Shown here in pieces: positions 1-6,524 of a stretch of 7,531 nucleotides of DNA. Below the pieces are notes generated by a model. That model saw nothing but the letters and a program-made list of their open reading frames with translations, was not told the origin of the DNA and did no database searches. A program made the translations under genes and the position numbers. Each line of letters opens with the position of its first letter. Position 1 is the first letter of the stretch. Source of the stretch: an uncultured Planctomycetaceae bacterium (GTDB lineage: Bacteria; Planctomycetota; Planctomycetia; Pirellulales; Pirellulaceae); the NCBI GenBank assembly GCA_903927685.1, contig CAIYOB010001025.1, positions 1 to 7,531 on the forward strand, written 5' to 3'.

Positions 1-1448
1 GACAAGTGCGAAATCAGCTTCCACACGGCCCCCCGACGCTGCGCCGGCCGCAGCGTCCGCGTCGGCCGCGTGAGGCAGGCGATCCGTTGCAGGGGCGCTC
101 CAACCGTCAAACGTAACCGCGGTTCGCCCTCGCCAAACGGCAACTGGTAGGGCCGATCCCGATCCAGGCAGAGGGTCTGGACGTCCAGGATCCAATCCGC
201 CGGCTGAGCGGGATCGAAATTCAAGTCGACCAGCGAGAGGTGCACCTCGGTGCCTGGATCAACGCCGCCGGACGGCCGCCGGACGGCCTGCCAAAACGCC
301 TTCGGCGCGGCCGGTCCGGCGGCATGTTGGGCGCTGTAAAACGGCGCGAACTCCCGTTGCTCGGCCGCCGGGGAAGTGGCCACCACGCGCTGGATCGAAT
401 GGATCTCGCAGGCTCGCGGCCGGCGGGCGTCGGGAACCACCAGGTACTCGGGTTGCGTCTGCGTCAGCGGAATCGGCTCGGCTCGCTGGGGATACAGATT
501 GACCAGCGGCGTACAGCCCAGTTGCAGGCTGTCGGCGGTGACGTTCTGTTCCAGTTCCGGGCTGGTGCGATTCAGATAGACGAACACGTCCAGCGTCCGG
601 CCGCTGCCGGCCAGCGTTGTGGCGTCGAGCCCGGCCAGATCGAAGAACAGGAACTTCTGCGGGAACGCAAAGTACTCGGTCAGCAAGCGATAGCCGAGGA
701 ACGAGCGCGGCCCCGAAGGCAGCACGCCTTCCTCGCGGGCAAAGCCTACCGGCTCGATGCACTCGGGGCTCAGCAACCGGGGTTGCCGATCCGAGGGCGA
801 CGCCGCCAGCGCGATGCCCAGCACGTTGTTGAACAGCAACTCGTACAACGCATAGACGTGCTGCGTCTGGCCTTTCAGGTAGAATCGCAGCCGGTCCGGC
901 GTCAGGGTGGAAAACGACAAGTCCCGGGAAAGGCACTGCAATTGCAGGTGGAGGACCCCGACGGCACGCGGAGAAAACGGCGTCGCCGGCGCGGCAAACG
1001 GCCGCCCGACCAGTTTGACGTCGGCCAGTTCCAGCGGCCACAGCCTGACCGGATAACAGGTCCGGAAGCGGCAGGGCTGCCCGTCCACCGGATCGGTTTC
1101 CAGCACCGTGTCACGGGGAATGTCATAGCCGTTCAGCAGCTCGCCCTGCGATCGTTCCAGGACAAACTGAACGATGGCCAGGGAGGGGATCGGCGCCAGG
1201 TAATGCGGATACAGCACCCCCAGCATCGCGTCGGACAGTTCGGGGAAGTCGTCGTCCAGCTTGTAGCGTGTGCGGGCATTCAGGTACGCGCAGGCTTCGA
1301 TCAGCCGTTCGACGTGCGGGTCTTCGGCCGTGTCCGCCGACAACCGCAGCCGGGCCGCGATCTTCGGGTGCGCCTCGGCGAATTCCGCGCCCAGTCGCCG
1401 CAGAAACGCCAGCTCGCGATCGTAGTACGGCAGCAATTCGTCGTTCAT
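1..1448 (-). CDS. tssF: TssF (ImpG/VasA family), T6SS baseplate wedge protein, 3' end truncated by window edge
   Basis: The frame is open from an ATG at 1448 to base 1 with no stop, giving 482 codons plus two bases. TssF proteins are usually about 590-620 aa, so roughly the last fifth is missing. I identified it by translating the minus strand. The N-terminus has the family pattern: LLPYYDRELAFLRRLG (about residues 5-20), then DPHVERLIEACAYLNAR (43-59), KLDDDFPELSDAML (63-76) and LYPHYLAPIPS (79-89). Near the edge the pattern CLTRPTRTLRP followed by KLISHL matches the conserved TssF stretch before the C-terminal part. In the family, TssF joins TssE, TssG and TssK to build the cytoplasmic baseplate wedges on which the sheath polymerises. 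The start is fixed by a purine-rich RBS at 1455-1462 and by a 4-bp ATGA overlap with the tssE stop, suggesting translational coupling. tssG would be expected just below base 1. Confidence 0.95.
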   Translation of the reverse strand, partial: MNDELLPYYDRELAFLRRLGAEFAEAHPKIAARLRLSADTAEDPHVERLIEACAYLNARTRYKLDDDFPELSDAMLGVLYPHYLAPIPSLAIVQFVLERSQGELLNGYDIPRDTVLETDPVDGQPCRFRTCYPVRLWPLELADVKLVGRPFAAPATPFSPRAVGVLHLQLQCLSRDLSFSTLTPDRLRFYLKGQTQHVYALYELLFNNVLGIALAASPSDRQPRLLSPECIEPVGFAREEGVLPSGPRSFLGYRLLTEYFAFPQKFLFFDLAGLDATTLAGSGRTLDVFVYLNRTSPELEQNVTADSLQLGCTPLVNLYPQRAEPIPLTQTQPEYLVVPDARRPRACEIHSIQRVVATSPAAEQREFAPFYSAQHAAGPAAPKAFWQAVRRPSGGVDPGTEVHLSLVDLNFDPAQPADWILDVQTLCLDRDRPYQLPFGEGEPRLRLTVGAPLQRIACLTRPTRTLRPAQRRGAVWKLISHL

Positions 1449-1939
1449 CGCGCGCTCCCCTTGACGTCAATCTCCCCGGTGGCTGGTTGCAGCGAGGAAT
1501 CGAATACGACTTCCTCGAAGGCCGGCTCGGCGTAGACCACCGCGTCGATGCGGAATCGCAGCGTCCGGTCGGACCGGTCGAGGGGCTCCAGCAGCGCCAC
1601 GCTCACGCTCTTGAACCGCGGATCGAACTGGCGCAACTCGGTTTCGATCAACTGACGCAGTTGCTCGCGGCCGTCGCCGGTCGTCAGGTCCAACCCGGTG
1701 ACGTCCGGGATTCCATAGGTCAATAGCGAATGCTCCAATTCGCTCCAATGCGGCGGCCACCACGTGGCCCGCCGCCGGGTGTTCAACAGGTTCTCCAGGT
1801 CGCGGCGCAGACTCTGCTTCATTTCCCGCAGCACCTGGTGCCGGGCCTTCAGCGGCTCGCGCGTGAGGCCCGGTTCATCATCCAGGAGCCGGTCCAGGAC
1901 AGAAGGCACCAGCGGTTGGTCGGAAGCCGGGGATCCCAT
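1445..1939 (-). CDS. tssE: TssE (ImpF, gp25-like), T6SS baseplate wedge protein
   Basis: This 164-aa protein belongs to the T6SS lysozyme-like/gp25 baseplate family, whose members are typically 130-180 aa. The opening part has the characteristic VLDRLLDDEPG (residues 14-24). It is followed by RRDLENLLNTRR (45-56), a signature of TssE and phage gp25, and then LLTYGIPDVTGLDL (72-85). The C-terminal half (about 90-160) is the alternating beta/alpha part of the gp25 fold. TssE sits in the baseplate wedge with TssF and TssG and is needed to start sheath assembly; despite the historical name it is not an active lysozyme. The ATG at 1939 lies 7 bp after the tagJ stop, and its GAGG ribosome binding site overlaps that TGA. 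The stop overlaps the tssF start (ATGA). The WWPPHW stretch at residues 60-65, just after the LLNTRR motif, is tryptophan-rich and looks intact rather than damaged. Confidence 0.96.
   Translation of the reverse strand: MGSPASDQPLVPSVLDRLLDDEPGLTREPLKARHQVLREMKQSLRRDLENLLNTRRRATWWPPHWSELEHSLLTYGIPDVTGLDLTTGDGREQLRQLIETELRQFDPRFKSVSVALLEPLDRSDRTLRFRIDAVVYAEPAFEEVVFDSSLQPATGEIDVKGSAR
1455..1462 (-). promoter_or_regulatory. Ribosome binding site of tssF
   Basis: AAGGGGAG lies 6 nt before the tssF ATG at 1448, within the last codons of tssE. Together with the ATGA overlap (1445-1448) it fixes the tssF start. Confidence 0.75.
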
Positions 1940-1944
1940 GCTCG

Positions 1945-1948
1945 CCTC
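1945..1948 (-). promoter_or_regulatory. Ribosome binding site of tssE, overlapping the tagJ stop
   Basis: GAGG on the minus strand shares its GA with the tagJ TGA (1947-1949) and is 5 nt from the tssE ATG. A second purine stretch, GGGAGAG, lies just upstream inside the tagJ end. The arrangement suggests tagJ-tssE translational coupling. Confidence 0.6.
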
Positions 1949-2753
1949 ACTCTCCCGCTGCCGCCGGCGCCTGGAAGGTCAGGCTCTGCAGTTCCAGGAT
2001 GCTCAGATCTCGATCGCCAACCAGGAAGCACCGCCGTCCGACGCCGCGGACGGGCTCACCCTCGCCGCCCCGCCAGTCGCTGGCCCTGCCCAGCCGCAGG
2101 TCCGGATCGGGATCGCTTTCCGATCCGGCGTACAACACGGGCAGGAACACTTCGCCCTCCGGGCCGTCGCGGACGGCGAGCCGGGCGCCGCGCCAGCATT
2201 GGTCGCGGGGCCGTTCCGGCGGGCGGAACTCGATCTCGACAACCTGTTCCAGCGGCACCCAATAGTACCGTCCCGTTGTGGTCAAGACCTCGAAGAACGA
2301 GGCGGTCAAGTCGTCCAAATCCCGCAGATCGTCAAATGGCCGGCCGTTGCACGTCCCCACGATAGCCGGCCGCTGCGATTCGGCCTGCGCCAGCAGCGCG
2401 GCGGCTTCCGCCGGCTGGCCCTCGCGAATTGCGAGCGCGGCTTGCAGATGGAGTTGCAGCCGCGGCGAGACGCCGCCCAGGAACTCCGGCAACCGGCCTT
2501 CGCGGTAGCACTGGCGGCGCGCCGTTTCGGCCCGGATCAACTGGCGAAACAGCGCGACGCCCAGCAGGGCCTGGGCGTCCTGGCGGCCGATCGTGTCGAG
2601 TTGCCCGTCCGCCCGTTCCAGGTCGGTAAAGCACAGCAGTTCGGCCAACAAGCTGCGGTGGGGCACCTCGGTCGGATGCCGCCGGACCTCGGCCTGGGCC
2701 GCTTCGATGGCCGCCTCGATCCGCCCCGCCTCGAACAGTTCTTTGATATTCAT
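1947..2753 (-). CDS. tagJ: TagJ/ImpE family T6SS accessory protein
   Basis: The 268-aa product matches the ImpE/TagJ family (HsiE1 in Pseudomonas aeruginosa) in length and pattern. Residues 1-130 are alpha-helical and TPR-like: RIEAAIEAAQAEVRRHP, then RSLLAELLCF and LERADGQL. The conserved centre is FDDLRDLDDLTASFFEVL (about 140-157), followed by GRYYWVPLEQV (161-171), FRPPERPRDQCWR (176-188) and GEVFLPVLY (200-208). In P. aeruginosa this protein binds the N-terminal helix of TssB and the ClpV ATPase and is thought to help recycle contracted sheath; it occurs in only some T6SS lineages. The ATG at 2753 is preceded by AAGGGG at 2761-2766. The frame stays open upstream into tssC2, but family homology begins at this ATG. 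The stop overlaps the tssE RBS. No membrane segment or signal peptide is seen, so a cytoplasmic location is inferred. Confidence 0.94.
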   Translation of the reverse strand: MNIKELFEAGRIEAAIEAAQAEVRRHPTEVPHRSLLAELLCFTDLERADGQLDTIGRQDAQALLGVALFRQLIRAETARRQCYREGRLPEFLGGVSPRLQLHLQAALAIREGQPAEAAALLAQAESQRPAIVGTCNGRPFDDLRDLDDLTASFFEVLTTTGRYYWVPLEQVVEIEFRPPERPRDQCWRGARLAVRDGPEGEVFLPVLYAGSESDPDPDLRLGRASDWRGGEGEPVRGVGRRCFLVGDRDLSILELQSLTFQAPAAAGE

Positions 2754-2760
2754 CGCCGCC

Positions 2761-2766
2761 CCCCTT
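2761..2766 (-). promoter_or_regulatory. Ribosome binding site of tagJ
   Basis: AAGGGG continues into further G bases ahead of the ATG at 2753. It lies in the 47-bp tssC2-tagJ gap, which otherwise shows no promoter, terminator or small gene. It decides the tagJ start against the open frame extending upstream. Confidence 0.6.
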
Positions 2767-2800
2767 GCGTCAGTGCGCCGCTCCCAGCCGATTCCTCGTC

Positions 2801-4381
2801 CTACTTCACCCGACTGCCGCTCAACTCGGCCGTCAGCCGGATACTCGTCGACAACTCGTCCAACTGGAAGTGCGGCCAGAGATGGACCACGCACACATAG
2901 CTGCCCGGTTTGTCGGGATGCAGCCGGACCCGCACGTCCGCTTGGCGCAGCGGACAGCGGGCCTTGGTCTCGGGTGACGCATCCGCATCCGCGGTCACGT
3001 AGCCCTGCAGCCAATCATGCAAATAACGTTCGCACTCCTCCGCCTCGACGAACGAGCCGATCTTGTCCCGGGCGATGACCTTCAGGTAGTGAGCGAACCG
3101 GGACACGCACAACACGTATTGCAGCATGGCGGAGAGTCGTGCGTTGGCCGTCGCCGCCGGGTCGTCGTAGTGCTTCGCCTTCTGAAGCGTCGCGGCGCCG
3201 TAGAACCCGCTGCGATCCGTCCCCTGACAGCGGCACAGGGGCAGGAACCCCAGATTGCTCAACTCGGGCTCCATCCGGTCGGTGATGACCGCGTCGGTGG
3301 AGCCCGTGGGGATGAGCCCGCGTTTGTCGGTGGCGGTGCTGGCCGCGCACAGGCCTGGCACCAGGCCGCCACCCTCGACGCCGCGGCGCACGCCGCGGAT
3401 GTCGGACAGCCAGCCGGACCGTTGAAAGGCCCGGATCAGGACGGCCCCCAAGGCAAACGCGGCGTTGCCCCACAGGTACTTGCCGGCATCGGGACCGCTG
3501 CAGTCTTCCTGGAAACGAAACCGATCCTGGCGCGAGCCGTCGTCGCGGTACGGCAACCGCATCAGGACCCGCGGCAGGGTCAAGGCCGTGAACCGCGACT
3601 CCTCCGTGTCGCGGAACGCGCGCCATTTCAGATAGTCCAGCTGTTCGAAGGTCTTGGCGTGCTCCAACGGCTGGTGCAACTCCGCTAAACACTCCAGCTC
3701 GAACAAAGCGGGATGCGCGGCCGCGACAAAAGGTGCAAAGGCCGCCGCGGCGACATGGGAGATCGCCGTCAGCACGCTGACGTCGTCGATCGGATGCTCA
3801 CGGCTGGGCCGATGCCGGATCTCGTAGTCACCCAGCAGCACGCTGAACGGCTCGCCGCCCGGCTGGCCAAACTCGTCCTCGTATACCTTGCGGAACAGTT
3901 GGCTCTGGTCGAACTCGATCGCCCGTTCGGCATCTCGCGCCAACTCGTCCCAGCGCACGCTCAACACCCGGATCTTGACGCCCTCGGCTTCTCCTTGCTG
4001 TTCCACCAGGTACCGCAATCCGCGCCAAGCCGCTTCCAGTTTCTGCAGACGGGGATGATGGAGGATGGCATTCAGCTGTTCGTTCAGCACGCCGTCCAAC
4101 TGGGCCACGTCGCGATTCAACTGGCGGGCCAGTTGCTCCCGATCGACCTCGGCGGCGGTGCGGCCGGTCCAGGCCAACCAGCGGCGCAGGGCCACCGCCG
4201 GCGAGGGTTCCTGCAGGAATTCGGCCAGCCGCTGTGCCGGCCCGGCGTCCGGCGCGGCGGTCGCCTGCACGAGCTGATCGAGAAGGCTGGCCGGTGGTTC
4301 GGCGGGAACCACCGCCGCCGCGCGATCCTCCCGCGCGGCGTCCGTCGCGGCCGGCAACTGCCTGTCCAGGACTGCCTTCAT
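2801..4381 (-). CDS. tssC2: Second TssC-family contractile sheath large subunit (ImpD-like)
   Basis: This 526-aa protein is a full-length, divergent paralogue of the TssC encoded just upstream. Shared landmarks, in order, are SLLDQLV (32-38), AAWRGLRYLV (117-126), EFDQSQLFRKVYEDEFG (156-172), GGEPF, LTLPRVLMRLPYR (267-279), GVEGGG (334-339), NLGFLPLC (376-383), FYGAATLQKAKHYD (393-406) and [18 protein letters not shown] (427-444). The C-terminal RCPLRQADVRV and TSIRLTAEL segments also align with TssC. It differs by 13 extra residues between SLLDQ and the WRGL motif and 7 extra before the AAAAF motif. In Rhizobium imp operons the gene at this place, impD, is likewise TssC-related, and Agrobacterium carries two TssC proteins. 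A mixed or alternative sheath subunit is inferred, not shown. The ATG at 4381 has GGAG at 4386-4389 and sits 20 bp after the tssC stop. The frame is open further upstream, but that stretch is out-of-frame tssC sequence without TssC homology. Confidence 0.94.
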   Translation of the reverse strand: MKAVLDRQLPAATDAAREDRAAAVVPAEPPASLLDQLVQATAAPDAGPAQRLAEFLQEPSPAVALRRWLAWTGRTAAEVDREQLARQLNRDVAQLDGVLNEQLNAILHHPRLQKLEAAWRGLRYLVEQQGEAEGVKIRVLSVRWDELARDAERAIEFDQSQLFRKVYEDEFGQPGGEPFSVLLGDYEIRHRPSREHPIDDVSVLTAISHVAAAAFAPFVAAAHPALFELECLAELHQPLEHAKTFEQLDYLKWRAFRDTEESRFTALTLPRVLMRLPYRDDGSRQDRFRFQEDCSGPDAGKYLWGNAAFALGAVLIRAFQRSGWLSDIRGVRRGVEGGGLVPGLCAASTATDKRGLIPTGSTDAVITDRMEPELSNLGFLPLCRCQGTDRSGFYGAATLQKAKHYDDPAATANARLSAMLQYVLCVSRFAHYLKVIARDKIGSFVEAEECERYLHDWLQGYVTADADASPETKARCPLRQADVRVRLHPDKPGSYVCVVHLWPHFQLDELSTSIRLTAELSGSRVK

Positions 4382-4385
4382 GCTG

Positions 4386-4389
4386 GCTC
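4386..4389 (-). promoter_or_regulatory. Ribosome binding site of tssC2
   Basis: A short GGAG lies 4 nt upstream of the ATG at 4381, inside the 20-bp gap after the tssC TAG. It is weaker than the sites before tssB and tssC and supports the 4381 start over upstream in-frame alternatives. Confidence 0.6.
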
Positions 4390-4401
4390 CGAAACATGTC
4401 C

Positions 4402-5904
4402 CTATTTCGTCAATTGCGGGATGCGGGCGACCAGCCGCATGGAAGTGGTCAATTCCTCCAGCTGCAGCCAGGGGCGAAGCCAAGCCACCGCATTGTACAC
4501 CCCGGGCTGGCCCGGCACCTCGCGGACCTCGATCTTGCCCTCCCGCAGCGGATAGCGAGACTTGACTTCCTCGGAGGGCTTCGGATCGGCGCTGATGTAG
4601 TTTGCCAGCCAACGTTCCAGCCACTGCTGGCAGTCTTCGACCTCCATGAACGACCCGATCTTGTCGCGGGCGATGACCTTCAGGTAATGGGCGAACCGCG
4701 ACGTGGCCATGAGGTACGGCAGCCGGGCGGAAATCGCGGCGTTGGCCGTGGCTTCGGGCCGGTCGTACTTCTTCGGCTTCTGCGTCGTTTGGGCCCCGAA
4801 GAAGACGGCGTAATCCGTGTTTTTGTAATGGCACAGCGGCAGGAACCCCAGCTTGCTCAATTCGGCTTCGCGACGGTCGGTGATCCCGATCTCGGTCGGG
4901 CACTTCAGGTCGGGATCGCCGTCATCGCTGACGAACACATGGGCGGGCAGGCCTTCCACTTTGCCGCCCCCCTCCGCGCCGCGGATGGCCACGCAGAACC
5001 CGTACTTGGCGAACGCCGCGGTCAGGCGGGCTCCCGACACATAGGCCGCGTTCATCCAGCAGTAGTCGTCGTGGTTCATCGGCAGCAGTTTGCCGCGGGG
5101 GTCCTGAGGGGCTTCCTCGTAACCAAATTCCTCGACCGGCTTGGTCTGCGAGCCGTAGGGGAGGCGGGCCAGGACGCGCGGCATGGTCAGGGTCACGAAC
5201 CGCGAATCGTCCGCCTCACGGTAACTTTTCCACTTGGCGTACTCGACCGTGTCGAAGATTTTCTCCAGGTCGCGGGGTTTGGAGAGTTCGGTGTAACTCT
5301 CGAAGCCGAACAAGCCGGGGGCCGCGGCCGAGATGAACGGGCAGAACGCGGCGGCGGCGACGTTGGAGATCTTGCCCAGAAGATCGATGTCTTCGGGGTG
5401 ATTCGTAAACTCGTAATCGCCGATCAGAGCCCCGTAGGGCTCGCCGCCCGGCGTGCCGAATTCATTCTCGTACATCTTCTTGAACACCTGGCTCTGATCG
5501 AACTCGACCGCCCGGTCCAGGTCTTTGAACGCCTCCCGCTTGGAGCAGTTCAAGACCTTGATCTTCAGCATCGCGCTGGTTTCCGAGTTCATCACCAGGT
5601 AATGCAGGCCCCGCCAGGTGCCTTCCAGCCGCTGGAACTTCGGGTCGTGCATCACGGCGGCCAGCTGCTTGGACACGGCGGCGTCGATCGCCTGGATCCC
5701 GGCGGAGATCGTCCGCGTGACATCCCGATTCCAAGTGATGGTGCCTTTGAGGGCCTCCTCCGTGAGCGTCCGCAACAGCTCCTGGGCCCGCGACGTCTCG
5801 GTCTGCTTCGTAGCCTTGATGGCCTGATCCAAAAGACTGCCCTCGCGGACTTCGACCGCTTCCGCTGCAGCGGCTTGAGCTTGGTTCGCTTGACCTGTGG
5901 ACAT
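4402..5904 (-). CDS. tssC: TssC (VipB/ImpC), T6SS contractile sheath large subunit
   Basis: This 500-aa product has the usual length and all hallmarks of the T6SS sheath large subunit. They include SLLDQAI (23-29), TWRGLHYLV (96-104), [17 protein letters not shown] (134-150), [13 protein letters not shown] (239-251), [12 protein letters not shown] (309-320), [10 protein letters not shown] (351-360), [14 protein letters not shown] (368-381) and [18 protein letters not shown] (402-419). The C-terminal [16 protein letters not shown] and [13 protein letters not shown] strands correspond to the region that interlocks neighbouring subunits. With TssB it polymerises into a hollow cytoplasmic sheath around the Hcp tube, contracts to drive secretion, and is disassembled by ClpV. 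The N-terminal SLLDQ helix resembles the ClpV-binding segment described in Vibrio cholerae VipB. The ATG at 5904 has a GAGGAG RBS (5913-5918) overlapping the tssB stop, and 12 bp separate the genes. Of the two TssC genes here it is the more canonical. Confidence 0.97.
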   Translation of the reverse strand: MSTGQANQAQAAAAEAVEVREGSLLDQAIKATKQTETSRAQELLRTLTEEALKGTITWNRDVTRTISAGIQAIDAAVSKQLAAVMHDPKFQRLEGTWRGLHYLVMNSETSAMLKIKVLNCSKREAFKDLDRAVEFDQSQVFKKMYENEFGTPGGEPYGALIGDYEFTNHPEDIDLLGKISNVAAAAFCPFISAAAPGLFGFESYTELSKPRDLEKIFDTVEYAKWKSYREADDSRFVTLTMPRVLARLPYGSQTKPVEEFGYEEAPQDPRGKLLPMNHDDYCWMNAAYVSGARLTAAFAKYGFCVAIRGAEGGGKVEGLPAHVFVSDDGDPDLKCPTEIGITDRREAELSKLGFLPLCHYKNTDYAVFFGAQTTQKPKKYDRPEATANAAISARLPYLMATSRFAHYLKVIARDKIGSFMEVEDCQQWLERWLANYISADPKPSEEVKSRYPLREGKIEVREVPGQPGVYNAVAWLRPWLQLEELTTSMRLVARIPQLTK

Positions 5905-5910
5905 GGCTCG

Positions 5911-5918
5911 TTCTCCTC
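5911..5918 (-). promoter_or_regulatory. Ribosome binding site of tssC, overlapping the tssB stop
   Basis: The minus strand reads GAGGAGAA. Its first two bases are the last two of the tssB TGA (5917-5919), so ribosomes finishing tssB are placed directly over the tssC initiation region. This supports coupled, near-stoichiometric synthesis of the two sheath subunits. Confidence 0.8.
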
Positions 5919-6429
5919 ACTTGGTTTCCGGGGCCTTGACGCCGAGATCCGCCGACAGCTCTTTGAGCTTGTCCGTATTCTCCAGCACCTGTTCCAGCAC
6001 GTTTTCCAGGTCCTGCGACCGGTCGATCTTGGCCAGCAAATCGCGGAGTTTATCGCGGGTCTCCAGCAGCTTGCGGAGCGGCTCGACTTGGCGTGCCACC
6101 TGGGCGGGCTCAAAGTCTTCCAGCGAATTGAACTGCAGCTGGACGCCCATTTCGCTGCCGTCGCCGCTCAGCGTGTTCTCGACCTTCAGGTTCAGCCCCG
6201 GCGACATGCGGCCCATGATGTCATTGAAGTTGTCGCGGTCGATCTGCACGAACTTGCGGTCGCGGAGCGGCTTGAGCGGCTGCGTGGGATCGCCGGAGAA
6301 ATCCCCCATCACGCCGACCACAAAGGGCAACTCCTTCTGGACAACCGCCCCCTCCGTTTCCACATCGTAGGTGATGTGCACCCGGGGCTTGCGGACCCGT
6401 TTCAGCTTTTCGTGGATGCTCTCTGGCAT
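5917..6429 (-). CDS. tssB: TssB (VipA/ImpB), T6SS contractile sheath small subunit
   Basis: The 170-aa protein is a standard-length TssB. The N-terminus contains [17 protein letters not shown] (8-24), the family's basic segment leading into the first strand. This is followed by [14 protein letters not shown] (33-46), [18 protein letters not shown] (55-72) and the [17 protein letters not shown] block (here [14 protein letters not shown], 99-112). The C-terminal third (about 115-162) is a charged helix ending [16 protein letters not shown]. TssB pairs with TssC to form the sheath protomer; only one tssB serves the two tssC genes in this window. In TagJ-containing systems the N-terminal helix of TssB is the TagJ contact, consistent with tagJ being in this operon. 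The ATG at 6429 is preceded by a near-perfect GGAGGAG (6437-6443) at 7-nt spacing. It is the strongest ribosome binding site in the window, fitting a protein needed in many copies. Confidence 0.97.
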   Translation of the reverse strand: MPESIHEKLKRVRKPRVHITYDVETEGAVVQKELPFVVGVMGDFSGDPTQPLKPLRDRKFVQIDRDNFNDIMGRMSPGLNLKVENTLSGDGSEMGVQLQFNSLEDFEPAQVARQVEPLRKLLETRDKLRDLLAKIDRSQDLENVLEQVLENTDKLKELSADLGVKAPETK

Positions 6430-6524
6430 GGCGCTTCTCCTCCGACTTTCTGTTCAGACTTCCGAGATGATGCTGACACTTGCTCCCGATCGCCAGACCG
6501 CGATTCGCCCGGGCGGCCACAACC
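6430..6524 (-). other. tssA-tssB intergenic spacer
   Basis: This is the only sizeable gap in the window, 95 bp from the tssA stop to the tssB ATG. On the minus strand it holds a 10-bp perfect palindrome, CGCCCGGGCG (6506-6515). Next comes a weak 5-bp inverted repeat, ATCGC and GCGAT around a 6-nt loop (6489-6504). The strong tssB RBS lies at the downstream end. No T-run follows either repeat, so an intrinsic terminator is not supported. I see no convincing -35/-10 pair. The spacer could carry a secondary promoter or an mRNA processing/translation element that sets sheath-gene expression apart from tssA, but this is speculative. Confidence 0.6.
6437..6443 (-). promoter_or_regulatory. Ribosome binding site of tssB
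   Basis: The minus strand reads GGAGGAG with 7 nt between it and the ATG at 6429. It is the closest match to the anti-Shine-Dalgarno complement in the window and fixes the tssB start. Confidence 0.85.

Noticed and set aside
240..1535. A 431-codon plus-strand open frame opposite tssF
   Set aside because: The minus-strand frame is open across the whole region and matches TssF from its N-terminus onward. The plus-strand product is arginine/glutamine-rich with no domain.
1764..2900. A 378-codon plus-strand open frame opposite tagJ and the tssC2 end
   Set aside because: Antisense shadow of tagJ/tssC2, with no RBS and no recognisable protein features.
2754..3014. Upstream in-frame extension of tagJ to 355 aa
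   Set aside because: The extension lies mostly within the tssC2 coding region and lacks ImpE homology. The ATG at 2753 gives the normal family length.
4382..4903. Upstream in-frame extension of tssC2 to a 700-aa protein
   Set aside because: The extra 174 residues are tssC read out of frame (rich in R, P, G). TssC homology begins after the ATG at 4381, which has its own RBS.
6480..6495. A sigma-54-like TGGC...GC element on the minus strand before tssB
   Set aside because: The distance between the GG and GC elements is one base short of the required spacing and the -12 box is poor (AGCAA instead of TTGCA).
6489..6515. Possible terminator between tssA and tssB
   Set aside because: The stem is only 5 bp and the adjoining palindrome has no loop. 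No T-run follows, and the genes belong to one functional operon.
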